Part shown: piece after piece, positions 31,398-44,248 of the stretch | Layout of the letters: every line of letters starts with the position of its first letter | Position numbering within the stretch: position 1 is the stretch's first letter | NCBI RefSeq assembly: GCF_022539505.1 | Contig: NC_061508.1 | Coordinates: 340,641,484-340,705,483, forward strand | Reading direction: 5' to 3' | Origin: Lolium rigidum | Lineage: Eukaryota; Streptophyta; Magnoliopsida; Poales; Poaceae | DNA: 64,000 nt | Position numbers and translations under genes: made by a program | The notes under the pieces: generated by a model | Told to the model about the DNA's origin: nothing | Databases searched by the model: none | The model's input: the letters and a program-made list of their open reading frames with translations, nothing else

Positions 31398-31614
31398 CTA
31401 CCTCCATATCCATACAAGTTTATTTAGGTATTACGTACTTTGAGGAAAAAAGTTTAACCATTAATTTGAGCAACAAAATATGAGATATATATCACAAAAA
31501 TTGTACTATTAGAAGTTTTCAATGTTATAATATCTTATATTTTATTAACCAAACTAGTGGTCAAAGTTTTTTTTCTGAAACACGTAATACCCTAGAAAAC
31601 CGGTATGGAGTGAG
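31398..31614. mobile_element. Stowaway-type MITE
   Basis: Ends CTACCTCCAT and (complement) CTCACTCCATACC with extended subterminal similarity (TATTACGT, AAAAAAGTTT-like strings), flanked by TA at 31396-31397 and 31615-31616. The 217-bp AT-rich body fits Tc1/mariner-derived Stowaway. Confidence 0.8.
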
Positions 31615-31616
31615 TA

Positions 31617-34607
31617 CCACAAAATTTGTTTTGAAATGTAGTTTCATAATATTTTGATTTGATATCATATATATATTGCTACATGTATCTATAAAGTTGG
31701 TCATTTTTTAAAAGAAAATATAACTTTTAGGCCAAAAGCTAGATGTCCATGTATTTGTGGACGAAGCGAGTACATGTTACTACCAATATTGCTTCTTACG
31801 AGTCAGTGGAATGCCACACTACGCGGGTACACGGGTATACATATGCATTTTACTGTTCAAGGAATGCCATACCTTGCGTCATAGTAAAACTTTTGTTGTT
31901 CGGTCCAATCCGAAGGTCACATGTATGTAGCCAAGGGCGACACATATCCCGAAATCCACAGCTAGCTCCACCCCATGCATAGCTCTGGTCTAATCTGCGG
32001 CTGTTCAAACAATCTGCTTTGAAGTTTGGTGTTCTGCAGCAACTCACAACATCTAATGCTTTTGTGGACGAACTAGAGCATGCTAGCTCCAATTGAGACC
32101 AATTTGGTGTTGTCTTTTTTGTTCCCTTCAGGTCTTGTCAGGTCACTTAACCATACTGCCAACAGCCATGTGATGCACAACTGTTAACGACTTGAGTTTT
32201 CCGTTCTGCCATTGTGGAGCCCGCGTGTGCACGTTGTGTTGTTACCAAGAGTATTTATTGAAATTTTGTTGTACCAAGAGTAATGGCAAGCTATGTAATA
32301 AACAGCACCGAGAAAAAAGGAAAAATACTGAAGCATCCCATCACTGAAAGTCCATTGCTCGTGATCAGGTAGCCTCAGAGTTGTGCCCTTCTTCTCACCA
32401 TTTCCTTTGTTTTCCGCAGAGAGTTTGAGCATAACTTGGAAGCCTTTTGATTCCCAAACTTGAGCAAGCCAGCACAATACTAGTTGAGAAACAAAGGGGA
32501 AACCGTCAGTTTCAGCTTGGTTGCTTTTGCATCTGTACATGCTGCTCCAATTGCAATCCTTGGATCATTGGGAGAGTTTGAGCATAACTTGGAAGTCTTT
32601 TGATCCCCAAACTTGACCAAGGGCACCATGCACAGTACTAGTTCAGAAACCAAGCGGGAACCGTCAGCTTCACTGGCTGCTTTTGCATCGGTACAGCCAC
32701 TCCAACTGCAATGGTAACAACACTTGAATCCTTGGTTCATTGGGAAAGTACTAGATGCTGGTTCCACTTGCTCATTACCAAGGCTTGGTACCACGGAAGC
32801 CCCTTTCAGTGAGGATCTAGACACCTGATGAAAACTTTACTGCAAAAAAAAGGAAAACAAAGGAAATGAGAAATTCATTGCAACTTTTCTGTTCCATTTT
32901 ACTTCAGTAGACAATTAGAAATTAAGGCACATGTTGCCGTAGATCGGTGCATCGAGTATCATCGGGGTGGGACGGAAGAAAACGGGATCACCCGGCCGGG
33001 CTAACTATACATATGCAAGTTTGTGCCGAAACTAACACCTAGCTCTGTGACTTAGAAGATATAAGAAATCTGAAGCACCTAACAAAGAAAATCAAGCAGC
33101 CGACGAATCGATAGACAGAGACGAAATGAAGAAGCGGCCGGCCCTTAGCTAGGAACATACATGGATTTATCTACGCATGACCTTACTTGGTTCTACACGC
33201 ATATACATGATACATATGCTTGCAGATCTTGGCACATACAACATGTGCATAGATCTCGCGCTGGTGCTGGTGTTCGTGCTCGTGCTCGCGCCTGCCCAGC
33301 TACGGAAGTATAGAAGAGCAGCTGACGGGATCCTGGCCAGTCCGAGGAAACCTTCCGGCGCCACCCATATCCGTCTCCTCGGCGAGGAGGAGCATCGGCG
33401 GCGGCCGGGCCGGGCCGGGGTGGGTGAGGGAGGGAGGGAGGAGGTACGGGTACCGGATGCCGGCTTCGTTTTACGGGTGCAGGGTGGGGATACTTTTTCT
33501 GTCTTGTCATCTCCAGGTATCTACGGTGTACACGATTGTACTGTAGGTAAAGATTCAGTCTGCAGAATGGTGCCAGTGTGCCACGCCTGCTTATCTGGCT
33601 GGCTGCTTGTCTTGTCTCACGAATCTCCTCCTCTGCGTTCGCTTGGGTCCTTCCCTCCATTTTCTTCCGACTACTTACTTATTGGCCACGCCAGGGAGAG
33701 TATTCAAATGTACTGGTATTCCCAAAACTTTAAAACAAAAATTAGGTATATATATATATATAGTAGTATGTAGTGTGTACTATTTCGAAACAGAAGTATG
33801 TATGTTTACGAAAATATACAAAATATATTCAGCTAGAGATAAACAAATGAGGGATTTTCTGCCCTTATTTGGCAATTTCCCACCTCACATCATCTCGATG
33901 GACTAATTAGGCATTTGCCCCCTACCTATTATCTAGCTCAACTACAAATGCACTCAGACTTCACTGTGTTTGGTCGTTGCGTTGCTCCTCCTTGTCATTC
34001 CCCAACACGCAATTAGCCTCCTCCGGTTGAAGACCAAACCTAGGCCATGACAGTATCGGCGACGTCACGTCATGACACTTACAACAACACTTACACATAC
34101 TACTGGGACATACCAACCTCTTCTCGTCCCACCTCGTATATGTCTCCTCGTTCCTCGCCAATGGTTGCCGCTCTGCCAAACCATGGCCATGTCTTCGATC
34201 GACATCCCTCGCTCGTCGCTAGATTATGTTCAATTCTATGAATCGGTGGTATTGGGGACGCTCTAGGGCCTCTCGTCCTACGTGGCATCTTCCACCCTCC
34301 CCAGAGTCCCACGGTGACCATCTTGATCCGTGTCGGTTCATTTTCTCAACAGAAGGCAAGATCCTCCAACTTCCCGTATGAATAATAATAATATAGTATC
34401 AATGATAACTGTATGGCGTTGCCACAAATAAATGAAAAATGATATATTCAAATTGCAAGGATTCGTTCTAAATTCAATTTACAAATCAAAATCTTCGGAA
34501 AATAGTGCAAAACTTGCTCATTTATTACACTGAATCGAAATCTTTAGAAATTAGTGGAAAATCCCCACTGTTTTGTTTTTAGTACTTAAATAATATACCG
34601 ACATATG
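31617..34607. other. Spacer with a tandem duplication, no gene recognised
   Basis: Short open frames in 32184-32824 and GC-rich 33240-33480 carry no recognisable domains. See the separate entry for the duplication at 32419-32743. Confidence 0.35.
32419..32743. repeat. Two-copy direct tandem repeat, period 153 bp
   Basis: Copy 1 begins at 32419 and copy 2 at 32572, both with GAGAGTTTGAGCATAACTTG; TTGCTTTTGCATCTGTACA and GCTTTTGCATCGGTACA, then AATCCTTGG, follow in both. Divergence is moderate. Function unknown. Confidence 0.85.
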
Positions 34608-34985
34608 TGTTAGGAATATGTCCTAGAGAAGATAATAAAGTTTTTTATTATCATATTTCTAGTTCATGATATAAGTTTATATTCCATGTTGTAATTGAAT
34701 TAACAGGAAACATAATACATGTGTGGTTTAATAAACAACACGGAGTCCCTAACATGCCTCTACTTTTGTTAGCTCGTTGATTAATGATGGTTATAATTTT
34801 CTAGCCATGGACATAAGATCTCGATTGATAGGTCATATCATCAGGAGAATGATGTGATGGACATACCCAATTTAGCAAAGCAATAAGATCAAGTTACTCT
34901 GTTTAAATTTCCTAAGTTGATTTTAATGCCAAGTAACTTATTCCTTAGACCATGACTTTATGATACTCCCAGGTGAAAGGATACG
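34608..34985 (+). repeat. 5' part of a Copia LTR (BARE-related), cut by the gap
   Basis: Starts TGTTAGGAATATGTCCTAGAG and follows the BARE-type LTR order: CATGTGTGGTTT, GGAGTCCCTAA, TAGCTCGTTGATTAAT, GAATGATGTGATGGACA and CCTTAGACCATGA. It is more diverged from the 3044-4814 LTR than copies of one family would be. Sequence is lost into the N-run. Confidence 0.85.
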
Positions 34986-35085
34986 NNNNNNNNNNNNNNN
35001 NNNNNNNNNNNNNNNNNNNNNNNNNNNNNNNNNNNNNNNNNNNNNNNNNNNNNNNNNNNNNNNNNNNNNNNNNNNNNNNNNNNNN
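34986..35085. other. Assembly gap, 100 N
   Basis: Exactly 100 N, a placeholder of unknown true size. It begins inside a Copia LTR and ends about 9 bases inside another element's LTR. Confidence 1.
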
Positions 35086-36676
35086 GTTGACACACGTCCG
35101 TTGGGAACCCCAAGAGGAAGGTGTGATGCGTACGACAGCGAGTTTTCCCTCGGCATGAAACCAAGGTTATCGAACCAGTAGGAGTCAAGGAACACGTGAA
35201 GGTTGTTGGTGAGGGAGTGTAGTGCGGCGCAACACCAGGGATTCCGGCGCCAACGTGGAACCTGCACAACACAATCAAATTACTTTGCCCCAACGTAACA
35301 GTGAGGTTGTCAATCTCACCGGCTTGCTGTAAACAAAGGATTAAACGTATAGTGTGGAAAATGATGTTTGTTTGCGAAGAACAGTAAAGAACAGATTTTG
35401 CAGTAGATTGTATTTCAGATGTGAAAGAATGGACCGGGGTCCACAGTTCACTAGTGGTGTCTCTCCCATAAGATAAATAGCATGTTGGGTGAACGAATTA
35501 CAGTTGGGCAATTGACAAATAGAGAAGGCATAACAATGCACATACATATCACGATGACTACTATGAGATTTAATCGAGGCATTACGACAAAGTACATAGG
35601 CCGCTATCCAAGCATGCATCTATGCCTAAAAAGTCCACCTTCGGAGTTAGCATCCGCACCCCTTCCAGTATTAAGTTGCAAACAACAGACAATTGCATTA
35701 AGTATGGTGCGTAATGTAATCAACACAAATATCCTTAGACAGAGCATTGATGTTTTATCCCTAGTGGCAATAGCACATCCACAACCTTAGAACTTTCTGT
35801 CACTGTCCCAGATTCAATGGAGGCATGAACCCACTATCGACCATAAATACTCCCTCTTGGAGTTACAAGTATCAACTTGTCCAGAGCCTCTACTAGCAAC
35901 GGAGAGCATGCAAGAACATAAACAACACATATATGATAGATTGATAATCAACTTGACATAGTATTCCATATTCATCGGATCCCAACAAACACAACATGTA
36001 GCATTACAAATAGATGATCTTGATCATGATAGGCAGCTCACAAGATCTAACATGATAGCACAATGAGGAGAAGACAACCATCTAGCTACTGCTATGGACC
36101 CATAGTCCAGGGGTGAACTACTCACACATCAATCCGGAGGCGATCATGGCCATGAAGAGTCCTCCGGGAGATGATTCCCCTCTCCGGCAGGGTGCGGAGG
36201 CGATCTCTCGAATCCCCCGAGATGGGATTGGCGGCGGCGGCGTCTCTGGAAGGTTTTCCGTATCGTGGCTCTCGGTACAGGGGTTTTCGCGACGAAGGCT
36301 ATAAGTAGGCGGAAGGGTAGGGTTGGAGGCGGCGCGGGGGGCCCACACCATAGGCCGGCGCGGGCCCCATGCAGGCCGCGCCGCCCTATGGTCTGGCCAC
36401 CTCGTGGCCCCACTTCGTATCCTCTTCGGTCTTCTGGAAGCTTCGTGGAAAAATAAGACCCTGGGCGTTGATTTCTTCCAATTCCGAGAATATTTCCTTT
36501 GTAGGATTTCTGAAACCAAAAACAGCAAGAACAAAGAATCGGATCTTCGGCATCTCGTCAATAGGTTAGTGCCGGAAAATGCATAATAATGACATAAAAT
36601 GTGTATAAAACATGTGAGTATCATCATAAAAGTAGCATGGAACATAAGAAATTATAGATACGTTTGAGACGTATCA
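35086..36676 (-). repeat. 3' LTR of element 1
   Basis: About 1.59 kb, aligning end to end with 40355-41956 with scattered substitutions. Minus-strand start is TGATACGTCTCAAACG. The other end is truncated by the N-run. Confidence 0.92.
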
Positions 36677-39292
36677 AGCATCCCCAAGCTTAGTTCCTAC
36701 TCGCCCTCGAGTAGGTAAACGATAACAATGATAATTTCTGAAGTGACATGCTATCATAATCTTGATCAATACTATTGTAAAGCATATGAAATGAATGCAG
36801 TGATTCGAAGCAACGGTAAAGACAATGAATAAACAACTGAATCATATAGCAAAGACTTTTGATGAATAGTACTTTCAAGACAAGCATCAATAAGACTTGC
36901 ATAAGAGTTAACTCATAAAGCAATAAATTCTTAGTAGAAAGCTTTGAAGCAACACAAAGGAAGATATAAGTTTCAGCGGTTGCTTTCAACTTCAACATGT
37001 TTATCTCATGGATGTATCTCATGGATAATTGTCAACATAAAGCAATATAACAAGTGCAATAGGTTATCATGTAAGAATCAATGCACACAGTTGACACAAG
37101 TGTTTGCTTCTAAGATAGAAAGAAGTAGGTAAACTGACTCAACATAAAGTAAAAGATAGGCCCTTCGCAGAGGGAAGCATGGATTACTATTTTTGTGCTA
37201 GAGCTTTTCATTTTGAAAACATAGAAACCATTTTGTCAACGGTAGTAATAAATCATATGTGTTATGTATAAGACATCCTATAAGTTGCAAGCCTCATGCA
37301 TAGAATACCAATAGTGCTCGCACCTTGTCCTAATTAGCTTGGATTAACACGGATTATCATTGCATAACATATGTTTCAACCAAGTGTCACAAAGGGGTAC
37401 CTATATGCCGCCTGTACAAAGGTCCAAGGAGATAGATCGCATTTGATTTCTCGTTTTTGATAGATCTCAACTTAGGACAACATAGACAACAGATAATGGA
37501 CTCCTCTTTAATGCATAAGCATTCAACAACAGATAATATTCTCATGAGAGATTGAAGATTAGTGTCCAAACTGAAACTTCCACCATGATTCATGGCTTTA
37601 GTTAGCGGCCCAATGTTCTTCTCTAACAATATGCATACTCAAACGATTTGATCATGAAAATCGCCCTTACTTCAGACAAGACGAACATGCATAGCAACTC
37701 ACATGATATTCAACAAAGGTGTAATAGTTGTTGGCGTCCCCAGAAACATGGTTATCGCTCAACAAGCAACTTATAAGAAATAAGATACATAAGCTACATA
37801 TTCTTTACCACAATAGTTTTTAAGGCTATTTTCCCATGAGCTATATATTGCAAAGACAAAGAATAGAATTTTAAAGGTAGCACTCAAGTAATGTACTTTG
37901 GAATGGCAGAGAAATACCATGTAGTAGGTAGGTATGGTGGACACAAATGGCATAGTTTTTGGCTCAAGGATTTGGATGCACGAGAAGTATTCCCTCTCAA
38001 TACAAGGCTTAGGCTAGCAAGGTTGTCTGAAGCAAACTCAAGTATAAACCGGTACAGCAAAACTTACATAAGCACATATTGCAAGCATTATAAGACTCTA
38101 CACTGTCTTCCTTGTTGTTCAAACACCTTAACCGTAAAATATCTAGACTCTAGAGAGACCAATCATGCAAACCAAATTTTAACAAGCTCTATGTAGTTCT
38201 TCATTAATAGGTTCAAAGTACATGATGCAAGAGCTTAAACATGATCTATATGAGCACAACAATTGCAAAGTATCAAATTATTCAATACATTATACCAATT
38301 ACCACATGAAGCATTTTCTGTTTCCAACCATATAACAATGAACGAAGCAGTTTCAACCTTCGCCATGAACATTAAAAGTAAAGCTAAGAACACATGTGTT
38401 CATATGCAACAGCGGAGCGTGTCTCTCTCCCACACAAAGAATGCTAGGATCCGATTTTATTCAAACAAAAACAAAAACAAAAACATACAGACGCTCCAAG
38501 TAAAGCACATAAGATGTGACGGAATAAAAATATAGTTTCACTAGAGGTGACCTGATAAGTTGTCGATGAAGAAGGGATGCCTTGGGCATCCCCAAGCTTA
38601 GATTCTTGAGTCTTCTTAAAATATGCAGGGATGAACCACGGGGCATCCCCAAGCTTAGACTTTTCACTCTTCTTGATCATATTGTATCATCCTCCTCTCT
38701 TGACCCTTGAAAACTTCCTCCACACCAAACTCAAAACAAACTCATTAGAGGGTTAGTGCATAATTGAAAATTCACATATTCAGAGGTTACATAATCATTC
38801 TTAACACTTCTGGACATTTCACAAAGCTATTGAAAGTTAATGGAACAAAAAAATCCATCAAACATAGCAAAACAGGCAATGCGAAATAAAAGGCAGAATC
38901 TGTCAAAACAGAACAGTCCGTAAAGACGAATTTTTCTCGGGAACTTAACTTGCTCAGATGAAAAAGGTCAAATTGAATGAAAGTTGCGTACATATCTGAG
39001 GATCACGCACGTAAATTGGCAGGTTTTTCTGAGTTACCTACAGACGGGGCTGCTCAATTTCGTGACAGTAAGAAATCTGTTTCTGCGCAGTAATGCAATT
39101 CTAGTATCAACATTACTATCAAAGACTTTACTTGGCACAACAATGCAATAAAATAAATATAAGGAGATGTTGCTACAGTAGTAACAACTTCCAAGACTCA
39201 AATATAAAATAAAAGTGCAGAAGTAAAATAATGGGTTGTCTCCCATAAGCGCTTTTCTTTAACGCCTTTCAGCTAGGCGCAGAAAGTGTGAA
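36677..39292 (-). mobile_element. Noncoding 3' region of element 1
   Basis: About 2.6 kb without coding evidence. The polypurine-like complement of CATCCCCAAGCTTAG next to the LTR recurs at about 38588 and 38644. Most of it, 36886-39250, is homologous to 41957-44290 in element 2. Confidence 0.75.
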
Positions 39293-40002
39293 TCAAGTAT
39301 TATCAAGAGATGAAACATCAACATCATAATTTTCACAATTTGTCACAATAGGTATCTTAGGTGCTCCATCATCCATAGTGGTGCTAAGGGCTTTATCAAT
39401 TTTAGGCCTATAATAGTTTTTTGGCTTAGGCACTTTAGAGACATACATGAACTTTTGCTCCTTACCCACATAAGCTTTCTCCTTAAACTTAAGAGAAGAA
39501 AAAGTTGAACCCAAGGTTCCCATAGCTTCTTCAAGTTCACTAATCCTATGGGTTTGATTATCATGAGTAGCACAAGTTTCTAGGACGGCAATTCTCTCAT
39601 TAATTCCACCTAGAGATTTATCAAATTTATCAGTGCTATTAAGTAATATTCCCAATTTAGTCTCAACATTTGGAAGATTTTTCTCTATGGCCTCCAACTT
39701 TTTCATGACATCTTCAAGAGAGATTTCAATTTTAGCTTCATTAACAGGTGGTATTCCAACTAGACTCTCAATAATGCAACTAGCTTCTAAAGTAGGAGTG
39801 CCTAGGAAATTACCTCCCGCAAGAGTATCAAGAACATACCTATTCCAGCTAGAGATACCAACATAAAAGTTCCTAAGTAGGATAATAGTGGAGTGTTTCT
39901 TAGTGCACCTATGATGAGCATCACTAATTCTATACCAAGCATCTTTAAAACTTTCTCCCCTTGTTGCTTAAACGAACGGACTTCAACTTCAGGATTACTC
40001 AT
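39293..40002 (-). pseudogene. Gag remnant of element 1
   Basis: Starts at ATG 40002 (MSNPEVEVRSFKQQGE), shifts frame near 39955 into SFKDAWYRISDAHHRC and WNRYVLDTLAGGNFLGTPTL, and continues to ETKLGILLNSTDKFDKSLGG and a stop at 39293. The middle matches Gypsy gag capsid text; the C-terminus is a predicted coiled coil. No zinc knuckle. Frameshift and isolation from pol make it non-autonomous. Confidence 0.75.
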
Positions 40003-40239
40003 TTTTAGCAGTAGTAAATAAAGCAAACTAAATAAAGTAAATGCAAGTAACTATTTTTTTGTGTTTTTAATATAGGAACGCAAACAAGACAGTAAATAAA
40101 GTAAATGCAAGTAACTATTTTTTTGTATTTTTGATATAGAGAAAGCAAACAAAGCAGTAAATAAAATAAAGTAAAGCAAGACAAAAAACAAAGTAAAGAG
40201 ATTGAATGTGGGAGACTCCCCTTGCAGCGTGTCTTGATC

Positions 40240-40257
40240 TCCCCGGCAACGGCGCCA
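40240..40257 (-). repeat. Second copy of the tRNA-Asp primer site
   Basis: The same 18 bases recur 84 bp inside the element together with GAAAAATC-like flanks, so the primer-site region has been duplicated. Confidence 0.85.
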
Positions 40258-40323
40258 GAAAAATCATGCTGGCGTGCAGTTGACGTGGGAGATAGAAATC
40301 TTTGTGGTGTAACTTTCTTCAGG

Positions 40324-40341
40324 TCCCCGGCAACGGCGCCA
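40324..40341 (-). other. Primer binding site, tRNA-Asp type
   Basis: The minus strand reads TGGCGCCGTTGCCGGGGA, complementary to the 3' end (CCCCGGCAACGGCGCCA) of plant tRNA-Asp; it primes minus-strand DNA synthesis. Confidence 0.9.
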
Positions 40342-40354
40342 GAAAAATCCTTGC

Positions 40355-41956
40355 TGTTGGCGTGTTGACACACGTCTGTTGGGAACCCCAAGAGGAAGGT
40401 GTGATGCGTACAGCAGCGAGTTTTCCCTCAGTATGAAACCAAGGTTATCGAACCAGTAGGAGTCAAGGAACACGTGAAGGTTGTTGGTGACGGAGTGTAG
40501 TGCGGCGCAACACCGGGGATTCCGGCGCCAACGTGGAACCCGCACAACACAATCAAAGTACTTTGCCCCAACGTAACGGTGAGGTTGTCAATCTCACCGG
40601 CTTGCTCGTAAACAAAGGATTAAACGTATAGTGTGGAAAATGATGTTTGTTTGCGAAGAACAAGTAAAGAACAGAGTTTGCGATAGATTGTATTTCAGAT
40701 GTAAAAGAATGGACCGGGGTCCACAGTTCACTAGTGGTGTCTCTCCCATAAGATAAATAGCATGTTGGGTGAACGAATTACAGTTGGGCAATTGACAAAT
40801 AGAGAAGGCATAACAATGCACATACATATCACGATGACTACTATGAGATTTAATCAGGGCATTACGACAAAGTACATAGACCGCTATCCGAGCATGCATC
40901 TATGCCTAAAAAGTCCACCTTCGAGGTTAGCATCCGCACCCCTTCCAGATATTAAGTTGCAAACAACAGACAATTGCATTAAGTATGGTGCGTAATGTAA
41001 TCAACACAAATATCCTTAGACAAAGCATTGATGTTTTATCCCTAGTGGCAACAGCACATCCACAACCTTAGAACTTTCAGTCACTGTCCCAGATTCAATG
41101 GAGGCATGAACCCACTATCGAGCATAAATACTCCCTCTTGGAGTAACAAGTATCAACTTGGCCAGAGCCTCTACTAGCAACGAAGAGCATGCAAGAACAT
41201 AAACAACACATATATGATAGATTGATAATCAACTTGACATAGTATTCCATATTCATCGGATCCCAACAAACACAACATGTAGCATTACAAATAGATGATC
41301 TTGATCATGATAGGCAGCTCACAAGATCTAACATGATAGCACAATGAGGAGAAGACAACCATCTAGCTACTGCTATGGATCCATAGTCCAGGGGTTAACT
41401 ACTCACACATCAATCCGGAGGCGATCATGGCGATGAAGAGTCCTCCGGGAGATGATTCCCCTCTCCGGCAGGGTGCCGAGGCGATCTCCTGAATCCCCGA
41501 GATGGGATTGGCGGCGGCGGCGTCTCTGGAAGGTTTTCCGTATCGTGGCTCTCGGTACAGGGGTTTTCGCGACGAAGGCTATAAGTAGGCGGAAGGGTAG
41601 GGTTGGAGGCGGCGCGGGGGGCCCACACCATAGGCCGGCGCGGGCCCCATGCAGGCCGCGCCGCCCTATGGTCTGGCCACCTCGTGGCCCCACTTCGTAT
41701 CCTCTTTGGTCTTCTGGAAGCTTCGTGGAAAAATAAGACCCTGGGCGTTGATTTCGTCCAATTCCGAGAATATTTCCATTGTAGGATTTCTGAAACCAAA
41801 AACAGCAGAAAATAGCAACTGGCTCTTCGGCATCTCGTCAATAGGTTAGTGCCGGAAAATGCATAATAATGACATAAAATATGTATAAAACATGTGAGTA
41901 TCATCATAAAAGTAGCATGGAACATAAGAAATTATAGATACGTTTGAGACGTATCA
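40355..41956 (-). repeat. 5' LTR of element 1
   Basis: 1602 bp, TG...CA ends (minus strand TGATACGTCTC to GCCAACA), directly followed by a 13-nt spacer and the primer binding site. Confidence 0.92.
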
Positions 41957-44248
41957 ACAAGCATCAATAAGTCTTGCATAGGAGTTAACTCATAAAGCAA
42001 TAAATATTAGTAGAAAGTTTTGAAGCAACACAAAGGGAAGATATAAGTTTCAGCGGCTGCTTTCAACTTCAACATGTATATCTCATGGATAATTGTCAAC
42101 ACAAAGTAATATGATGAGTGCAAATAAGCAAGTATGTAGGACTCAATGCACACAGTTGACACAAGTGTTTGCTTCTAAGATAGAAGGAAGTAGGTAAACT
42201 GACTCAACATAAAGTAAAAGAATGGCCCCTTCGCAGAGGAAGCATGGATTACTATTTTTGTGCTAGAGCTTTTATTTTGAAAACATAGAAACAATTTTGT
42301 CAACGGTAGTAATAATTCATATGTGTTATGTATAAGACATCCTATAAGTTGCAAGCCTCATGCATAGAATACCAATAGTGCTCGCACCTTGTCCTAATTA
42401 GCTTGGATTTACATGGATTATCATTGCATAACATATGTTTCAACCAAGTGTCACAAAGTGGTACCTCTATGCCGCTCTGTACAAAGGTCCAAGGAGATAA
42501 ATCGCATTTGATTTCTCGTTTTTGATAGATCTCAACTAAGGACATCCATACCGGGACAACATAGAAAACAGATAATGGACTCCTCTTTAATGCATAAGCA
42601 TTCAACAACAGATAATATTCTCATAAGAGATTGAGGATTGATGTCCAAACTGAAACTTCCACCATGATACATGGCTCTCAAACCATTTGATCATGATAAA
42701 TCGCCCTTACTTCAGACAAGACGAACATGCATAGCAACTCACATGATATTCAACAAAGGTGTAATAGTTGATAGCGTCCCCAGAAACATGGTTACCGCTC
42801 AACAAGCAACTTATAAGAAATAAGATACATAGCAACATATTCAATACCACAATACTTTTTAGGCTACTTTCCCATGAGCTATGTATTGCAAAGGCAAGGA
42901 ATGAAATTTTTAAAGGTAGCACGCAAGCAATTTACTTTGGAATGGCAGAAAAATACCACATAATAGGTAGTTATGGTGGACACAAATGGCATAAGTTTTG
43001 CCTCAAGGTTTTGGATGCACGAGAAGCATTCCCTCTCAGTACAAGGCTTTGGCTTGCAAGGTTGTTTGAAGCAAACACAAGTATGAACCGGTACAGCAAA
43101 ACTTACATAAGAACCTATTGCAAGCATTATAAGACTCTACACTGTCTTCCTTGTTGTTCAAACACTTTTACCAGAAAATATCTAGACCTTAGAGAGACCA
43201 ATCATGCAAACCAAATTTCAACAAGCTCTACGGTAGTTCTTCATTAATAGGTGCAAAGTACATGATGCATGAGCTTAAACATGATCTATTTGAGCACAAC
43301 AATTGCCAAGTATCAAATTATTCAAGACCATATACCAATTACCACATGAAGCATTTTCTGTTTCCAACCAAATAACATTGAACGAAGCAGTTTTAACCTT
43401 CGCCATGAACATTAAGAATAAAGCTAAGAACACATGTGTTCATATGCAACAGCGGAGCATGTCTCTCTCCCACACAAGCATGAATTTATTCAAACACAAA
43501 CAAAAATAAAAGCACACAGACGCTCCAAGTAAAGCACATAAGATGTGACGGAATAAAAATATAGTTTCACTAGAGGTGACCTGATAAGTTGTCGATGAAG
43601 AGGGCATCCCCAAGCTTAGACGCTTGAGTCCTCTTGAAATATGCAGGGATGAACCACGGGGGCATCCCCAAGCTTAGACTTTTCACTCTTCTTGATCATA
43701 TTGTATCATCCTCCTCTCTTGATCCTTCAAAACTTCCTCCACACCAAACTCAAAACAAACTCATTAGAGGGTTAGTGCATAATCAAAAATTCACATATTC
43801 AGAGAGGACATAATCATTATTAACACTTCTGGACATCACCCAAAGCTACTGAAAGTTAATGGAACAAAGAAATCCACTCAACACAGTAAAAGAGGCAATG
43901 CGAAATAAAAGGCAGAATCTGTCAAAACAGAACAGTCCGTAAAGACGATTTTTTCAGAGGCACTTAACAGGCTCAGATGAAAAAACTCAAAACTAATGAA
44001 AGTTGCGTACAAATCTGAGGATCACGCATGTAAATTGGCAGCATTTTACGAGTTTCCTACAAAGAGATCTACTCAAATTCGTGACAGGTAGAAATTTGTT
44101 TCTGCGTAGAAATCCAAATCTTGTATCAACCTTCTATTAGAGACTTTACTTGGCACAACAATGCAATAAAATAAAGATAAGGAGAGGTTGCTACAGTAGT
44201 AACAACTTCCAAGACGCAACAAAACAGTAGCAAAATAAAAAACATGGG

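Larger units (their letters stand above)
35086..41956 (-). mobile_element. Non-autonomous LTR retrotransposon, element 1
   Basis: Minus-strand element: 5' LTR 41956-40355, primer site 40341-40324, gag remnant 40002-39293, long noncoding region, polypurine-like tract next to the 3' LTR (complement of AGCATCCCCAAGCTTAG at 36677), and 3' LTR 36676-35086, which lacks its last nine or so bases because of the gap. No protease, reverse transcriptase or integrase. Gag type and primer suggest a Gypsy affiliation. Confidence 0.85.
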
